Below are positions 8,511 through 18,676 of a stretch of 64,000 bases of DNA, in pieces (within the stretch, counting starts at the first letter, position 1; each line of letters begins with the position of its first letter). The translations under genes were made by a program, and so were the position numbers. The DNA comes from Lachnospiraceae bacterium (lineage in GTDB: Bacteria; Bacillota; Clostridia; Lachnospirales; Lachnospiraceae): contig SVEE01000008.1 of assembly GCA_015057525.1 (NCBI GenBank), positions 62,001 through 126,000 of the forward strand. Direction: 5' to 3'. The notes beneath the pieces are model-generated. The model had not been told where the DNA came from. It made no database searches and was given only the letters and a program-made list of their open reading frames with translations.

Positions 8511-10169
8511 ATGTCAAACACTCATTCAGAGGCCGTATATGTTATTGGACACAAAAATCCAGATACAGATTCCATCTGCTCAGCCATATGCTATGCCTAC
8601 TTAAAAAATGCTTTAACTGGCCAAAATTATATTCCTAAAAGAGCAGGAGAAATTAATGCAGAAACTAATTATGTTTTGAATTATTTCAAAGCAGAAGCTC
8701 CTGGTTTTGTTGAGAATGTTTATACTCAGGTTAGAGATGTAGAATACAGACACATGGACGGTGTCTCAGAAAAAATATCTATCAAGAAAGCCTGGGAGAA
8801 GCTTAGCTCTACCCATGCAACAACACTTCCTGCTGTAGACAGGCACGGAAAACTTATTGGTGTTATAACTGTCAAGGATATTGCTATGTCCTATATGGAA
8901 GTCTACGACAACACAATTATATCTACCGCACATACACCTTATGAGAATATTATTGAAACACTATCAGCTGAACTTATTGTTGGCAACAAAAAAGATGTTG
9001 TCAAAAAAGGTAAGGTTCTCATTGCCGCTGCCAACCCTGATATGATGGAAAATTATATTTCCAAGGATGACATTGTTATATTAGGTAACAGATATGAATC
9101 CCAGCTTTGTGCAATCGAAATGGATGCTCAATGTATTATTATTTGTGATGGTGCTCCTGCATCTAAGACTATTACTAAGCTTGCAGAGGAGAAGAACTGC
9201 TCTATCATAAGCACTCCTTACGACACATATACAGTTGCTAGACTTATTAATCAAAGTATTCCAATTAAGCATTTCATGACCACATCTAATTTGATTACGT
9301 TCTCATTGGATGACTACATCACAGACATCAGAGAGGTCATGGCTAGCAAGAGACATCAGTACTATCCTGTACTTGATGACTATGGCAAATACACAGGACT
9401 TATTTCACAGCGTAACTATTTGAATGCTCATCCTAAGAAGGTTATTCTTGTAGACCACAACGAGCATGCACAGACTGTAGATGGCATCGATGAGGTTACT
9501 CTTTTAGAAGTTATAGACCACCATCGTATCGGTGGTATGCAGACCATGCAGCCTGTTTATTTTAGAAATCAGCCTCTTGGATGTACAGCAACTATCATCC
9601 ATCAGATGTTCATGGAAAATGGAATCGAAATTCCAGAACAAATCGCCGGCTTACTTTGCGCAGCTATTATTTCTGATACCTTAATGTTCAGGTCACCAAC
9701 CTGCACACCTATGGATGAAAATGCATGTAGAGCTCTCGCCAAAATAGCAAAAGTAGATATTGAAAAGCTTGCTTCCGATATGTTCAAGGCAGGTAGCAAT
9801 TTAAACAACAGATCCTTTGAGGAAATTTTTGAGCAGGATTACAAGGAATTTAATTCCGAAGATTTTTCATTCGGTATAGGTCAGATTTCTGCCTTCGACA
9901 AAGAAACCTTGAAGAACATCAAAGATGGCATAAAGGAATACATGGAAAATATTTATAAAGAAAAAGATGCTGATATCTTATGTTTTATGCTTACAAATAT
10001 TTTCGAGGAAAGTACAGAACTTCTATACTATGGCAAGGATGCAGAACAGCTTCTTGCTAAAGCATTCAAACTTGAGGAAGTCTCTGGTGGAAGCATTCTT
10101 CTACCTGATGTTGTTTCCAGAAAGAAGCAGGTCATCCCTAAAATTATGAGTGCATCCAATCAGGAATAA
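8511..10169 (+). CDS. CBS/DRTGG-domain manganese-dependent inorganic pyrophosphatase (family II)
   Basis: 552 aa, far longer than a plain family II pyrophosphatase (about 310 aa) because a regulatory insert splits the DHH domain. The N-terminus carries the metal motif GHKNPDTDSICSA. CBS1 is at about 85-130, a DRTGG-like part at about 150-245, CBS2 at about 250-305. The DHH half resumes with VDHNEHAQ and VIDHHRIGG, and a DHHA2 domain forms the C-terminus. It hydrolyses cytosolic pyrophosphate; in this family the insert binds adenine nucleotides. Ribosome site AGGAGG, 5 bp spacing. Single gene between the tRNA terminator and a 75-bp gap. Confidence 0.9.
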   Translation: MSNTHSEAVYVIGHKNPDTDSICSAICYAYLKNALTGQNYIPKRAGEINAETNYVLNYFKAEAPGFVENVYTQVRDVEYRHMDGVSEKISIKKAWEKLSSTHATTLPAVDRHGKLIGVITVKDIAMSYMEVYDNTIISTAHTPYENIIETLSAELIVGNKKDVVKKGKVLIAAANPDMMENYISKDDIVILGNRYESQLCAIEMDAQCIIICDGAPASKTITKLAEEKNCSIISTPYDTYTVARLINQSIPIKHFMTTSNLITFSLDDYITDIREVMASKRHQYYPVLDDYGKYTGLISQRNYLNAHPKKVILVDHNEHAQTVDGIDEVTLLEVIDHHRIGGMQTMQPVYFRNQPLGCTATIIHQMFMENGIEIPEQIAGLLCAAIISDTLMFRSPTCTPMDENACRALAKIAKVDIEKLASDMFKAGSNLNNRSFEEIFEQDYKEFNSEDFSFGIGQISAFDKETLKNIKDGIKEYMENIYKEKDADILCFMLTNIFEESTELLYYGKDAEQLLAKAFKLEEVSGGSILLPDVVSRKKQVIPKIMSASNQE

Positions 10170-10244
10170 CAAAGAAATTGAATTATTAAGATAACTATGA
10201 TATATTTACTTATATATGCGTCTTAAAAATATAAGGAGGATAAT

Positions 10245-10835
10245 ATGAAGCACAAATCACAATCAACATTAACAGTTAGTGCAGTTGCTTTTGTAGCAGC
10301 TTTATTGGTGGATTTATATTTAATAATTGCATATCCCTCATTAATTGAGCTTATTATCGCAGTTTCACTTATTGTAATAGTGGACACATATTTCCTTGTG
10401 GACAGCATAGTATCAAAGGTTGATGAAATTGCATCTGTCAACATTGATAAGCAAAATGAGCTTACTAAGGTAGAAAAAGGTATTTACTCTGTAGCAAAAA
10501 GAGAAGAGGTTGCAAGAACTCAGAGTATGTCTGCTATTCTTGATATGATTATGGAGCTTAAGGACGAAAACTCTAAGCTTTACAAGGAGCTTATTGAACA
10601 GGATAAGATGATGACTAAGCTCCAGATTAAGAAGGATGCCGATAATACTACTAAGGTTGTCAACAGTAACGAAAGAGTTGCTATCCTCATTGCTCAGATG
10701 GCTACTGCTAATGCCAAGTCTCAGAACGAAGCAATAGAAATACTTAATGATATATGCAAAGAATTAGAAGAAAGAAACAAAGGACTTAACAACGATTATT
10801 CTAACTTTAGGGTTATGAAATCAAGAGCAGAATAA
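10245..10835 (+). CDS. Membrane protein with two N-terminal segments and a cytoplasmic coiled coil
   Basis: 196 aa, family not recognised. Two hydrophobic segments (about residues 10-28 and 33-52) form a hairpin; the rest is heptad-like and rich in Lys, Glu and Gln (about 55-130), consistent with a coiled coil. No enzyme motif. Ribosome site AAGGAGG precedes the ATG. It may be co-transcribed with the exonuclease 20 bp downstream. Confidence 0.75.
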   Translation: MKHKSQSTLTVSAVAFVAALLVDLYLIIAYPSLIELIIAVSLIVIVDTYFLVDSIVSKVDEIASVNIDKQNELTKVEKGIYSVAKREEVARTQSMSAILDMIMELKDENSKLYKELIEQDKMMTKLQIKKDADNTTKVVNSNERVAILIAQMATANAKSQNEAIEILNDICKELEERNKGLNNDYSNFRVMKSRAE

Positions 10836-10855
10836 TATTAAGCAGGGAACAAGTT

Positions 10856-11821
10856 ATGAATTACATCGTATTTGATCTCGAGTGGAATCAATGCTGTGGT
10901 GGTCGAGAAAATGAAAACCCCAGAATGCCATTTGAGATTATTGAGATTGGTGCTGTGAAGTTAGACAAACATTTTAAAATTGTCGATACATATTCTAGCA
11001 TAGTCCGACCTCGACTTTACAAAAAATTACAACCACATATTAAGTCTATTCTTAATTACGATGAGCAAACTTTAAGAACAGGTAGACCATTCGATATGGT
11101 CTGCAGAGAATTCATCAAATGGTGCGGTGAAGACTATATATTCTGTACTTGGGGTACTATGGATTTAAGCTATCTCCAAAATAACATGGATTACTATTAC
11201 ATGAAACCTTTGGAAGCTCCTCTTAAGTACTATAACATTCAACAGATTTATGCCGACGTAACCGATGAGAATAACGCTATAGTTAAATTGGAGAAAGCCG
11301 TTAATCACCTTAACATTGAAGTTGACAGACCATTTCATTCAGCGGTCAATGATGCTTACTATACAGGTATGGTACTAAAGGCTATTAAACCTAAAGATTT
11401 AGCTGACCGATATACATATGATATCTACAACAACCCTAAAGATGTAGATGACGAAATCATTTCTTATCATAAGCATTATATGGAGCATATTTCTAGGGAA
11501 TTCGATAACAAAAAGGATGCCCTACAAGACAAAGAGCTTCTTATGATACGTTGCTACAAATGTGGCAAAAAAGCCACAAAGAAAATCAAGTGGTTCGCCA
11601 ATACACCTAACTCATATTTGTGTGTTGGAAAGTGCTGGGTGCATGGTCACATATCCGGCAAAATTCGATTTAAACAGACAAAAGAAGGCAAGATATTTGC
11701 CATAAAAACCATAGTTCCAACAGATAAAAAGGGGATTGAGGTTATAAGAGAAAGACAAGACGAATTACGACTTAGACGACAGGAAAAACGTCACAACAAA
11801 AAACAAACTGAATTGGTATAA
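10856..11821 (+). CDS. DnaQ-like 3'-5' exonuclease (DEDDh)
   Basis: 321 aa. ExoI motif VFDLEW supplies the first Asp and Glu. ExoII appears as WGTMDLSYLQ. ExoIII is FHSAVNDAYYTG with the DEDDh histidine. The exonuclease domain ends at about residue 180. The C-terminal 140 aa contains Cys pairs (RCYKCGKK and LCVGKCWVHGH) that may form a zinc ribbon, and a very basic tail. It could act on RNA or DNA ends; family members of this type include RNA trimming enzymes. Confidence 0.82.
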   Translation: MNYIVFDLEWNQCCGGRENENPRMPFEIIEIGAVKLDKHFKIVDTYSSIVRPRLYKKLQPHIKSILNYDEQTLRTGRPFDMVCREFIKWCGEDYIFCTWGTMDLSYLQNNMDYYYMKPLEAPLKYYNIQQIYADVTDENNAIVKLEKAVNHLNIEVDRPFHSAVNDAYYTGMVLKAIKPKDLADRYTYDIYNNPKDVDDEIISYHKHYMEHISREFDNKKDALQDKELLMIRCYKCGKKATKKIKWFANTPNSYLCVGKCWVHGHISGKIRFKQTKEGKIFAIKTIVPTDKKGIEVIRERQDELRLRRQEKRHNKKQTELV

Positions 11822-11837
11822 TTTGATATGAGAAGTA

Positions 11838-11868
11838 AAACAGCCCCTTATCATTTAAGGGGCTGTTT
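11838..11868. terminator. Bidirectional terminator between the exonuclease and rsmG
   Basis: A perfect 13-bp GC-rich stem (11838-11850 with 11856-11868) closes a 5-nt loop. The rsmG stop codon lies in the loop and its last codons in one arm. The minus-strand side ends in a TTTT run; the plus side has only TTT. Confidence 0.8.
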
Positions 11869-12594
11869 GCTTGCTGTTCCAGCTTTTCTAGGATACGCCT
11901 TAGGCGTAGATTTTATTTTGTTTATAAACACAAAACTTCTTCCAATATCTGAATCAGGAAGCATGAGTTTTTCTGTCTTTTCGATTTTGCCTCCCAATAT
12001 CTTAACTGCTGCTTTACCTTCTTCAAGCTCTTCATCTATTTTACCTGTCTTGTAAGGTATAAAATATCCTCCTTGCTTTACAAATGGAATACAATATTCT
12101 GATAAAACCGCCATGTTCGCAACTGCTCGAGATACAGCAAGGTCAAATTTTTCTCTTAACTCCTTGGCTCTTCCACCTTCCTCGGCTCTTCCATGAATAG
12201 CCACACATGAACCAACACCCTTTTCACCGGTTTGCGAACCATCTAGACCAAGCTCGTCTATAACCTCCTGAAGAAACTTGATTCTCTTATTCAAGGAATC
12301 AAAAAGAGTCATATTTATTTCTGGAAATGCTATCTTAAGTGGAATTCCTGGAAATCCTGCTCCTGTACCAACATCGATAACATCCATACCTTTTTTGAAA
12401 TCCTTATATGATGCAAGAGCTATACTATCAATAAAATGCTTGAGATAAACCTCATCTTTTTCTGTAATAGCAGTAAGATTCATCACCTTATTTTTCTCAA
12501 CTAACATTTCATAGTATGTTTCAAATTGATTTATCTGCTTATCTGATAACTCATTACCTGTTATGTTTTTGTAGTAATCATTTAATTTATTCAT
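11851..12594 (-). CDS. rsmG: 16S rRNA (guanine-527-N7) methyltransferase
   Basis: 247 aa. SAM-dependent methyltransferase of the small ribosomal subunit (GidB). The SAM loop is VIDVGTGAGFPGIPLKIAFP, followed by the acidic strand MTLFDS and the FDLAVSRAVANM segment typical of RsmG. It lies 61 bp downstream of mnmG on the same strand, the normal pairing. The reading frame ends inside a terminator hairpin. Confidence 0.95.
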   Translation of the reverse strand: MNKLNDYYKNITGNELSDKQINQFETYYEMLVEKNKVMNLTAITEKDEVYLKHFIDSIALASYKDFKKGMDVIDVGTGAGFPGIPLKIAFPEINMTLFDSLNKRIKFLQEVIDELGLDGSQTGEKGVGSCVAIHGRAEEGGRAKELREKFDLAVSRAVANMAVLSEYCIPFVKQGGYFIPYKTGKIDEELEEGKAAVKILGGKIEKTEKLMLPDSDIGRSFVFINKIKSTPKAYPRKAGTASKQPLK

Positions 12595-12655
12595 ATAAAC
12601 TCCAAATTATAACGAATGTATTTTGCTAATAAAAATAAATCGTCTTCCATATTTT

Positions 12656-14584
12656 TTATGCCTGTGATTTAGAAGTAAGATACACAAGCAATACTGAAAC
12701 ATCTGCCGGTGAAACACCTGATATACGGGAAGCCTGTCCTAAGGATGCAGGTCTTATAGCTGCAAGCTTTTGTCTAGCTTCCTTTCTGAGATTTGATACA
12801 TCATCATAGTTGATATCAGCTGGTATAAGCTTCTTTTCTATCTTTTTAAAGTGCTCAACCTGTTGCTTCTGCCTACTAATGTAGCCATCATATTTAATAT
12901 TAATATTGATTTGCTCCATAACTTCACGGGAAAGCTGGCCAACACTTTCTCTTTCTGGGTCAAGAGGTGCCAGCATTTCATAACTAAGCTCTGGTCTTCT
13001 TATGAGCTCCGCCAATGATGCTGCAGTTTTAAGAGTTGTACTATCATGAGCCTCAAGAAATTCCTGTACCTTCTTATTAGCACCCACCATTATTTGGCTA
13101 ACTCTTTCTATTTCACTGTTAATAAGCTCTCTTTTCTTGCAGAAATTATCATATCTTTCTTTATCAATAAGACCAATCTCATAACCTATTTCCGTAAGAC
13201 GAATATCCGCATTATCCTGACGGAGGAGAAGTCTATACTCAGCCCTGGAAGTCATCATTCGGTATGGCTCCTGAGTCTCCTTAGTAACTAAGTCATCTAT
13301 GAGAACTCCTATATATGCCTGTGAACGATCAAGAATTAAAGCATCCTTACCCTGAATTTTTCTAGCAGCATTGATACCCGCAATAAGACCCTGTGCAGCA
13401 GCCTCCTCATAACCGGAACTACCGTTAAGCTGTCCAGCGGAAAAAAGACCGTCTATCTCTTTAAATTCAAGGTTTGCCTTAAGGTTAACCGCATTGATAC
13501 AATCATATTCTATGGCGTAAGCATTTCTGACTATCTTAACATTTTCTAGACCAGGCACAGTATGAATCATAGCATACTGAACATCCTCTGGAAGTGAAGA
13601 TGACATTCCACCCATGTACATTTCATTTGTAAATTCACCTTCCGGCTCAATAAAAAGCTGATGTCTGTTCTTATCAGGGAATTTCATAACCTTGTCTTCA
13701 ATTGATGGACAATATCTTGGACCTGTGCCCTCTATAAAACCAGAAAAAAGTGGCGAGCGGTCAATATTATCCTTAATAATCCTGTGAGTTTCCTCGTTGG
13801 TATAAGTAAGCCAGCATGAAATCTGGTCTCTCTTTATATCTTCTTCTGTATTTGTAAATGAAAATGGAACAATGCGGTCATCACCCTTTTGCTCCTCCAT
13901 CTTAGAAAAATCAATAGTTTTCTTATCAAGACGAGCAGGCGTACCAGTTTTGAATCTTCTTATAAAAATACCTGCCTCTGCCATGGAATCAGAAAGATGA
14001 TTGGCAGCAGAAAGACCATTAGGTCCTGTATGATTAACAACATCTCCATAAATACATCTTGCCTTAAGATAAGTACCTGTACATAAAATAACAGCTTTGG
14101 CCATATAAGTGGCACCTGAAAATGTTTTGACTCCCTTTATAACTCTCTTAACATTTTCATGTTCATCCACACTTACCACATCATACAAAAGTTCAGAAAC
14201 CTCTGCCTGTCTAAGTGTAAGATTATCTGTATCTTGAAGAGTCATCTTCATGTGCTTAGTGTATTCAACCTTATCTGCCTGGGCACGAAGTGAATGAACA
14301 GCAGGTCCCTTAGAAACATTCAGCATCTTAGACTGAATATATGTCTTATCGATATTCTTACCCATCTCTCCACCGAGAGCATCTATCTCTCTAACAAGGT
14401 GACCCTTCGAGCTACCACCAATATTTGGATTACATGGCATAAGCGCAACGCTATCCATACTAATAGTGAAAAGTATTGTATTTAAACCAAGACGTGCTGA
14501 AGCAAGAGCAGCCTCGCATCCAGCGTGACCTGCACCAACAACAATAACATCGTATTCTTCTTTAATGTATGCGCTAACAGACAT
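12656..14584 (-). CDS. mnmG: tRNA uridine-5-carboxymethylaminomethyl modification enzyme MnmG (GidA)
   Basis: 642 aa. The FAD-binding subunit that with MnmE modifies wobble U34 of several tRNAs. FAD motif [19 protein letters not shown] at about residues 15-33; the conserved [20 protein letters not shown] and [13 protein letters not shown] follow. The C-terminal helical MnmE-contact domain ends in [15 protein letters not shown]. Full length. Its partner mnmE is 2.3 kb away but on the opposite strand, unlike the usual mnmE-mnmG-rsmG order. Confidence 0.96.
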   Translation of the reverse strand: MSVSAYIKEEYDVIVVGAGHAGCEAALASARLGLNTILFTISMDSVALMPCNPNIGGSSKGHLVREIDALGGEMGKNIDKTYIQSKMLNVSKGPAVHSLRAQADKVEYTKHMKMTLQDTDNLTLRQAEVSELLYDVVSVDEHENVKRVIKGVKTFSGATYMAKAVILCTGTYLKARCIYGDVVNHTGPNGLSAANHLSDSMAEAGIFIRRFKTGTPARLDKKTIDFSKMEEQKGDDRIVPFSFTNTEEDIKRDQISCWLTYTNEETHRIIKDNIDRSPLFSGFIEGTGPRYCPSIEDKVMKFPDKNRHQLFIEPEGEFTNEMYMGGMSSSLPEDVQYAMIHTVPGLENVKIVRNAYAIEYDCINAVNLKANLEFKEIDGLFSAGQLNGSSGYEEAAAQGLIAGINAARKIQGKDALILDRSQAYIGVLIDDLVTKETQEPYRMMTSRAEYRLLLRQDNADIRLTEIGYEIGLIDKERYDNFCKKRELINSEIERVSQIMVGANKKVQEFLEAHDSTTLKTAASLAELIRRPELSYEMLAPLDPERESVGQLSREVMEQININIKYDGYISRQKQQVEHFKKIEKKLIPADINYDDVSNLRKEARQKLAAIRPASLGQASRISGVSPADVSVLLVYLTSKSQA

Positions 14585-14625
14585 AACCTATATCCTTCCT
14601 AATTAATAAAAACTCGCTAACACCT

Positions 14626-14653
14626 ATTTTAACAAAATATTGCACAGTTGCAA
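14626..14653 (-). promoter_or_regulatory. Putative mnmG promoter
   Basis: On the minus strand TTGCAA (14648-14653) and TAAAAT (14626-14631) are separated by 16 bp, 42 bp before the mnmG start. Confidence 0.5.
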
Positions 14654-14811
14654 GAGAATAATTAATGTTGATGAAAAGTACTTCAAGATATATCAAAAAT
14701 ATTGATATAAAAAATTATATGTGTTAATCTCAATTTGTAAGTTTTTTTATTAATATATGATATGTAGAGTAGTTATAATAATGTATTTATAAAATAAGGA
14801 GGTAATCTTAC

Positions 14812-15534
14812 ATGAAAATTTCAGTCTTAGGCGACAGTATTTCAACATATGATGGTTTCTCCAATAATATCGTGGATCCACAATATGTAGGTTATTATTA
14901 TCCACAGAGTGATACAACTCTTAATAATGATGTTACAATGGTTACACAAACATGGTGGTGGGAAGCAATCAGACAACTAACAGGAAATACTGAACAAAAC
15001 ATTGTAATAAATGATTCCATTGCAGGCACATGTGTTGCATATTATAATTCTAATACAGACAATATTTATCATCTAGGAGAAAAATGGTGTATGAATAATC
15101 AGATACGTATAAATGACCTAGGTGACTCCAATATTACTTCTAGTAATCATCCAGACATTATAATGTTTTTTGGTGGATTTAATGATGCTTGTCAAATTGA
15201 TTTTAAAGCAGATACTTTTTACAATCAATATATAGAAACTCTTAGAAAAATATTTAATACATATTCGAGTAATATTACAATATTATGTATTACACCTTAT
15301 TATTGTGGCACCATGGAAAGTAACTTAAATAATTATACTACTGTTTGCAATAAAATTGCTACAGCTGTTAATCATTTCAGAACATATGGCTATGATTGTA
15401 AACTTGTTAGTCTTATGGACATATCTTTAAGTTATAATAATGGTGGTGCAGATTTAAGCGATCATCCTTCTGTATTAGGAATGAGACAAATAGCAGATAG
15501 AGTCGCTTACGTTCAACAATATGGCTATCAGTAA
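14812..15534 (+). CDS. SGNH/GDSL-family hydrolase
   Basis: 240 aa. Esterase or deacylase fold: block I VLGDSIS with nucleophile Ser9, block III MFFGGFNDA with the oxyanion Asn, and the Asp-His pair in SDHPSVLG near the C-terminus. There is no signal peptide, although the neighbour at 15571 is secreted. The long Asn/Tyr-rich stretches and AT-rich codon use (many AAT, TAT) differ from the housekeeping genes around it. Strong AAGGAGG ribosome site; a TATAAT at 14774-14779 could be its -10. Likely in an operon with 15571 and mnmE. Confidence 0.8.
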   Translation: MKISVLGDSISTYDGFSNNIVDPQYVGYYYPQSDTTLNNDVTMVTQTWWWEAIRQLTGNTEQNIVINDSIAGTCVAYYNSNTDNIYHLGEKWCMNNQIRINDLGDSNITSSNHPDIIMFFGGFNDACQIDFKADTFYNQYIETLRKIFNTYSSNITILCITPYYCGTMESNLNNYTTVCNKIATAVNHFRTYGYDCKLVSLMDISLSYNNGGADLSDHPSVLGMRQIADRVAYVQQYGYQ

Positions 15535-15570
15535 TTTTATTTAACTTTTTAGTAGAAAGGGGAAATATAT

Positions 15571-16887
15571 ATGATAAAATCAATTGGTGTATTTGTGGTT
15601 TTATTGTTATTATGTAATCCACTTGAAATAAAAGCAACTGATCATGATAATGTAGCATTTGTTAAAGAATATGATAAAAAAGAAAATACAATTAACGATG
15701 TTGCAAGAGATGTTCCACACTATAATATAAATACCCATGGTGGAACATGGGATGGTACATATTATTATTTGCCTGACGGTCAATTGGCAACGGAATGCTT
15801 CTTCTGTGATGGAACGTACACATATTATCTCCAAAATGATGGAACACCTATGAAAAATAGACTAACCTATCATCCAGATGGAGAACATATTATATACTTT
15901 GACGAAGAAGGTCATGAGGCATTTGATTCTATGGAGCACATTGAAGTAAGTATTTCGGGCGAAGCTGTAGATGACTATTGCTATTTTGGCACATATGGAT
16001 ATATGTATGTGGACGAATTCGCTTTCACAGGTCATATGCCACGTTATTTTAATGCTTATGGTGTACTTGAGGATAATGGCTGGTTTATGTCAGGAGATGG
16101 TAATTATGGATATGCAACCGAAGATGGATACCTTATAAAAGAGAAGTTTGGATATAATCCTTATGGTCAAATTGTTTTTTATCATTGGAATGGAATGGTG
16201 GCAAAAGGAATTATAGAAGATGATAATTTCTATTATTATATGAATGAAAATGATGGACATCTTGAGGGAGTACAGAAAAAGGTAGATACACCTGATGATA
16301 CTATTCCATTGACTTATCCAGGTTATGTTGACAGCTATGATTATGATATGTGCGTTCTCGGAGATAATTTTTTGACACAAAGTGTAAAGGATAATAATTT
16401 TATAAAATACATGAAAGAGAAGTATTCTCCTTATCAAGATTGGGTAATGTGGATATATCCTGATGAAAATGGGTCTGTTATTAACACTGAAAATAATAAA
16501 GCCGAACTTTTTATTACAAACAGAGGAATAATGGTTGGTTCCACAAAGGAAGATGTTTATTATGCGTATGATGCTACAAAAGCTTATGATGGCAGTAGCA
16601 TTATTCGAGAATATAGTATTGTTGATGGAAAACTAACATCAGGAAACATTGTTGAACAATATAATAACATTGAAATTTTATATCCTGGAGTAGCTGAAAT
16701 ACTAAAAAAAGCTGAAAGCTATGTCGATGTTTGGTGTAGTATGTTTCCAACAGATAAATATTACCCTCAAGCACCTTACACTCTATACGATAACGATGGA
16801 ATAAGGTTTTTCTTTGATTCCAATGGAACAGTAATAATGATAGAATACTATAGACAGTGTTGGGGTAATCAAATGACATTTGAATAA
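15571..16887 (+). CDS. Secreted protein sharing the repeat module of the 6838 protein, with a different C-terminal domain
   Basis: 438 aa. Signal peptide at residues 1-22 (ends EIKA-TD). Residues about 48-235 match residues about 42-230 of the protein at 6838 closely, e.g. CDGTYTYYLQ, GTPMKNRLTYHPDGEH, YHWNGM. The C-terminal 200 aa (from about PLTYPGYVDSYD) is unrelated to the MBL domain and has no motif I recognise; it is rich in Tyr, Asp and Asn. I infer a shared surface-binding module carrying different cargo. Ribosome site GAAAGGGG. The SGNH gene lies 36 bp upstream and mnmE 24 bp downstream. Confidence 0.7.
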   Translation: MIKSIGVFVVLLLLCNPLEIKATDHDNVAFVKEYDKKENTINDVARDVPHYNINTHGGTWDGTYYYLPDGQLATECFFCDGTYTYYLQNDGTPMKNRLTYHPDGEHIIYFDEEGHEAFDSMEHIEVSISGEAVDDYCYFGTYGYMYVDEFAFTGHMPRYFNAYGVLEDNGWFMSGDGNYGYATEDGYLIKEKFGYNPYGQIVFYHWNGMVAKGIIEDDNFYYYMNENDGHLEGVQKKVDTPDDTIPLTYPGYVDSYDYDMCVLGDNFLTQSVKDNNFIKYMKEKYSPYQDWVMWIYPDENGSVINTENNKAELFITNRGIMVGSTKEDVYYAYDATKAYDGSSIIREYSIVDGKLTSGNIVEQYNNIEILYPGVAEILKKAESYVDVWCSMFPTDKYYPQAPYTLYDNDGIRFFFDSNGTVIMIEYYRQCWGNQMTFE

Positions 16888-16911
16888 TACACTTTCATTT
16901 AGGAGGTTAAA

Positions 16912-18285
16912 ATGAAAGATACAATAGCAGCCATTGCCACAGGCATGGGTAATTCAGGTATAGGAATAATAAGAATAAGTGGTAATGAAGCCTTTGACAT
17001 TACTTCTAAAATTTTTGTACCTAAAAACAAAAATAAATCTATTAAAAATATGCCTTCATATACAGCTGCATATGGAAACATTATATATGAAGATGAAATA
17101 TATGACGAAGCTATCGCCCTTGTTATGAAAGCTCCCGCAACTTACACTGCTGAAGATGTAGTAGAATTTGATTGCCATGGTGGTATTACAGTATTAAAAA
17201 GAATATTTGACCTAGTAATCAAACTTGGTGCTCGACCTGCAGAACCAGGTGAATTTACAAAACGTGCATTTGTCAATGGACGTATCGATATGTCTCAAGC
17301 TGAATCTGTAATGGATTTAATTCATGCTAAAAATGACATGGCAGCAAAATCATCACTTCGTCAATTACAGGGTGGATTAAAAGATATAATCACGGATATT
17401 AGAGAAAAGCTTCTTTACAACATTGCCTATATAGAATCAGCCCTTGATGACCCTGAAAATTACTCTTTAGATGAGTTTCCACAACAATTAGAAAGGACTG
17501 TGGATAACTTGTTGATAAGTGTCAATAATCTAATAAAATCAAGCAATAACGGACGTATTATCAAGGAGGGTATCAAAACTGTAATTGTAGGTAGACCTAA
17601 TGCTGGTAAATCATCTGTATTAAATATGCTTTTAGGAGAGGAACGTGCCATAGTAACTGATATAGAAGGTACTACCAGAGACACACTTGAAGAGCTTATC
17701 AATATCGACGGAATCTCGCTAAATATGGTGGATACAGCGGGAATTCGCGACACCTCAGACACTGTAGAAAAGATTGGTGTAGACAAAGCTTTAACAAATA
17801 TTGAGGATGCAGATTTAATCCTTTACATTGTAGATGGAACTTCAGAGCTTAACGAAAACGATTTCATGATAATGGACAAAATAAAGGACAAAAAAACAGT
17901 TACTTTATTAAACAAAAACGATATGGATATTATTGTGGATAAAATGTTGATAACTTCAAAAATTCACACTGAAATCCTTGAAATATCAGCAAAAGAAGGA
18001 CATGGCAAAAAGGAGCTCCACGATTTACTTAAAAAGATGTTTTTCGACAATGAATTGTCGTATAATGACGAAATATATATAACTAATCTCAGACACAAAA
18101 ATCTTCTCTATGAGACCAAAGAAAGCTTAGAGAAAGTTCTCGAAAGCATCAACATGGGAATGGGCGAAGATTTCTTCACAATAGACCTTATGGCAGCTTA
18201 CGCAAGCTTAGGACGAATCATAGGCGAAGAACTAGAAGACGACCTAGTCAACAAAATATTCGCAGAATTCTGCATGGGTAAATAA
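16912..18285 (+). CDS. mnmE: tRNA modification GTPase MnmE (TrmE)
   Basis: 457 aa. Partner of MnmG in U34 modification. An N-terminal tetrahydrofolate-binding domain (about 1-118, GEFTKRAFVNGRIDMSQAE at its end) is followed by helices and an inserted G domain: GRPNAGKSS (P-loop), DIEGTTRDT (G2), DTAG (G3), NKND (G4). The C-terminal Cys motif reads FCMGK. Ribosome site AGGAGG. Usually it lies between jag and mnmG on one strand; here it alone, with two secreted/hydrolase genes, is flipped. Confidence 0.96.
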   Translation: MKDTIAAIATGMGNSGIGIIRISGNEAFDITSKIFVPKNKNKSIKNMPSYTAAYGNIIYEDEIYDEAIALVMKAPATYTAEDVVEFDCHGGITVLKRIFDLVIKLGARPAEPGEFTKRAFVNGRIDMSQAESVMDLIHAKNDMAAKSSLRQLQGGLKDIITDIREKLLYNIAYIESALDDPENYSLDEFPQQLERTVDNLLISVNNLIKSSNNGRIIKEGIKTVIVGRPNAGKSSVLNMLLGEERAIVTDIEGTTRDTLEELINIDGISLNMVDTAGIRDTSDTVEKIGVDKALTNIEDADLILYIVDGTSELNENDFMIMDKIKDKKTVTLLNKNDMDIIVDKMLITSKIHTEILEISAKEGHGKKELHDLLKKMFFDNELSYNDEIYITNLRHKNLLYETKESLEKVLESINMGMGEDFFTIDLMAAYASLGRIIGEELEDDLVNKIFAEFCMGK

Positions 18286-18289
18286 GATA

Positions 18290-18625
18290 ATTATGAACTG
18301 TCACCTAACTAAATATTTATTTAGGTGGCAGTTTTCTTTTTTATGAATAATGCGGATTAATTTTACTACAGCAATTAACTTACAGTTGTTGAATTACTAA
18401 TGCCCGAATTATATTTAATTGTTTTTTCCGCAACCGGCGTCACACCGGCCTCCATGGCCAGTGACGCCTATTTCTGCATCCATGCAGAAATTTGCTGATT
18501 TGTTTAGTCGGGCATAATTAATTCTAACAACTTCCAGCAATAATTGCTTTCGTATAAATTAATTCACATTATTCATATATACGTTTAATCACCTAAATAA
18601 ATATTTAGTTAGGTGAGTTCATAAT
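18290..18625. repeat. Long imperfect palindrome P1 with a structured core
   Basis: Outer arms 18290-18327 and 18590-18625 are inverted copies of each other. Further paired blocks are about 18345-18366 with 18552-18574, and 18411-18417 with 18508-18514. Between them, read on the minus strand, are two hairpins: 18471-18490 (stem with TGGA loop) and 18436-18468 (GGCGTCAC/GTGACGCC outer stem, GGCC/GGCC inner stem, ATGGA loop). The left outer arm is also the mnmE terminator. No ORF. The core matches that of P2 in plan. Confidence 0.8.
18298..18342 (+). terminator. Terminator of mnmE
   Basis: CTG-T-CACCTAA pairs with TTAGGTG-G-CAG and is followed by TTTTCTTTTTT. An inverted copy of this hairpin, without the T-run, lies at 18590-18616. 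Confidence 0.88.
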
Positions 18626-18676
18626 CATATGACTTCGTCATATTAGCTAATTTAGCTATCACGCTGTAAGCGTGAT

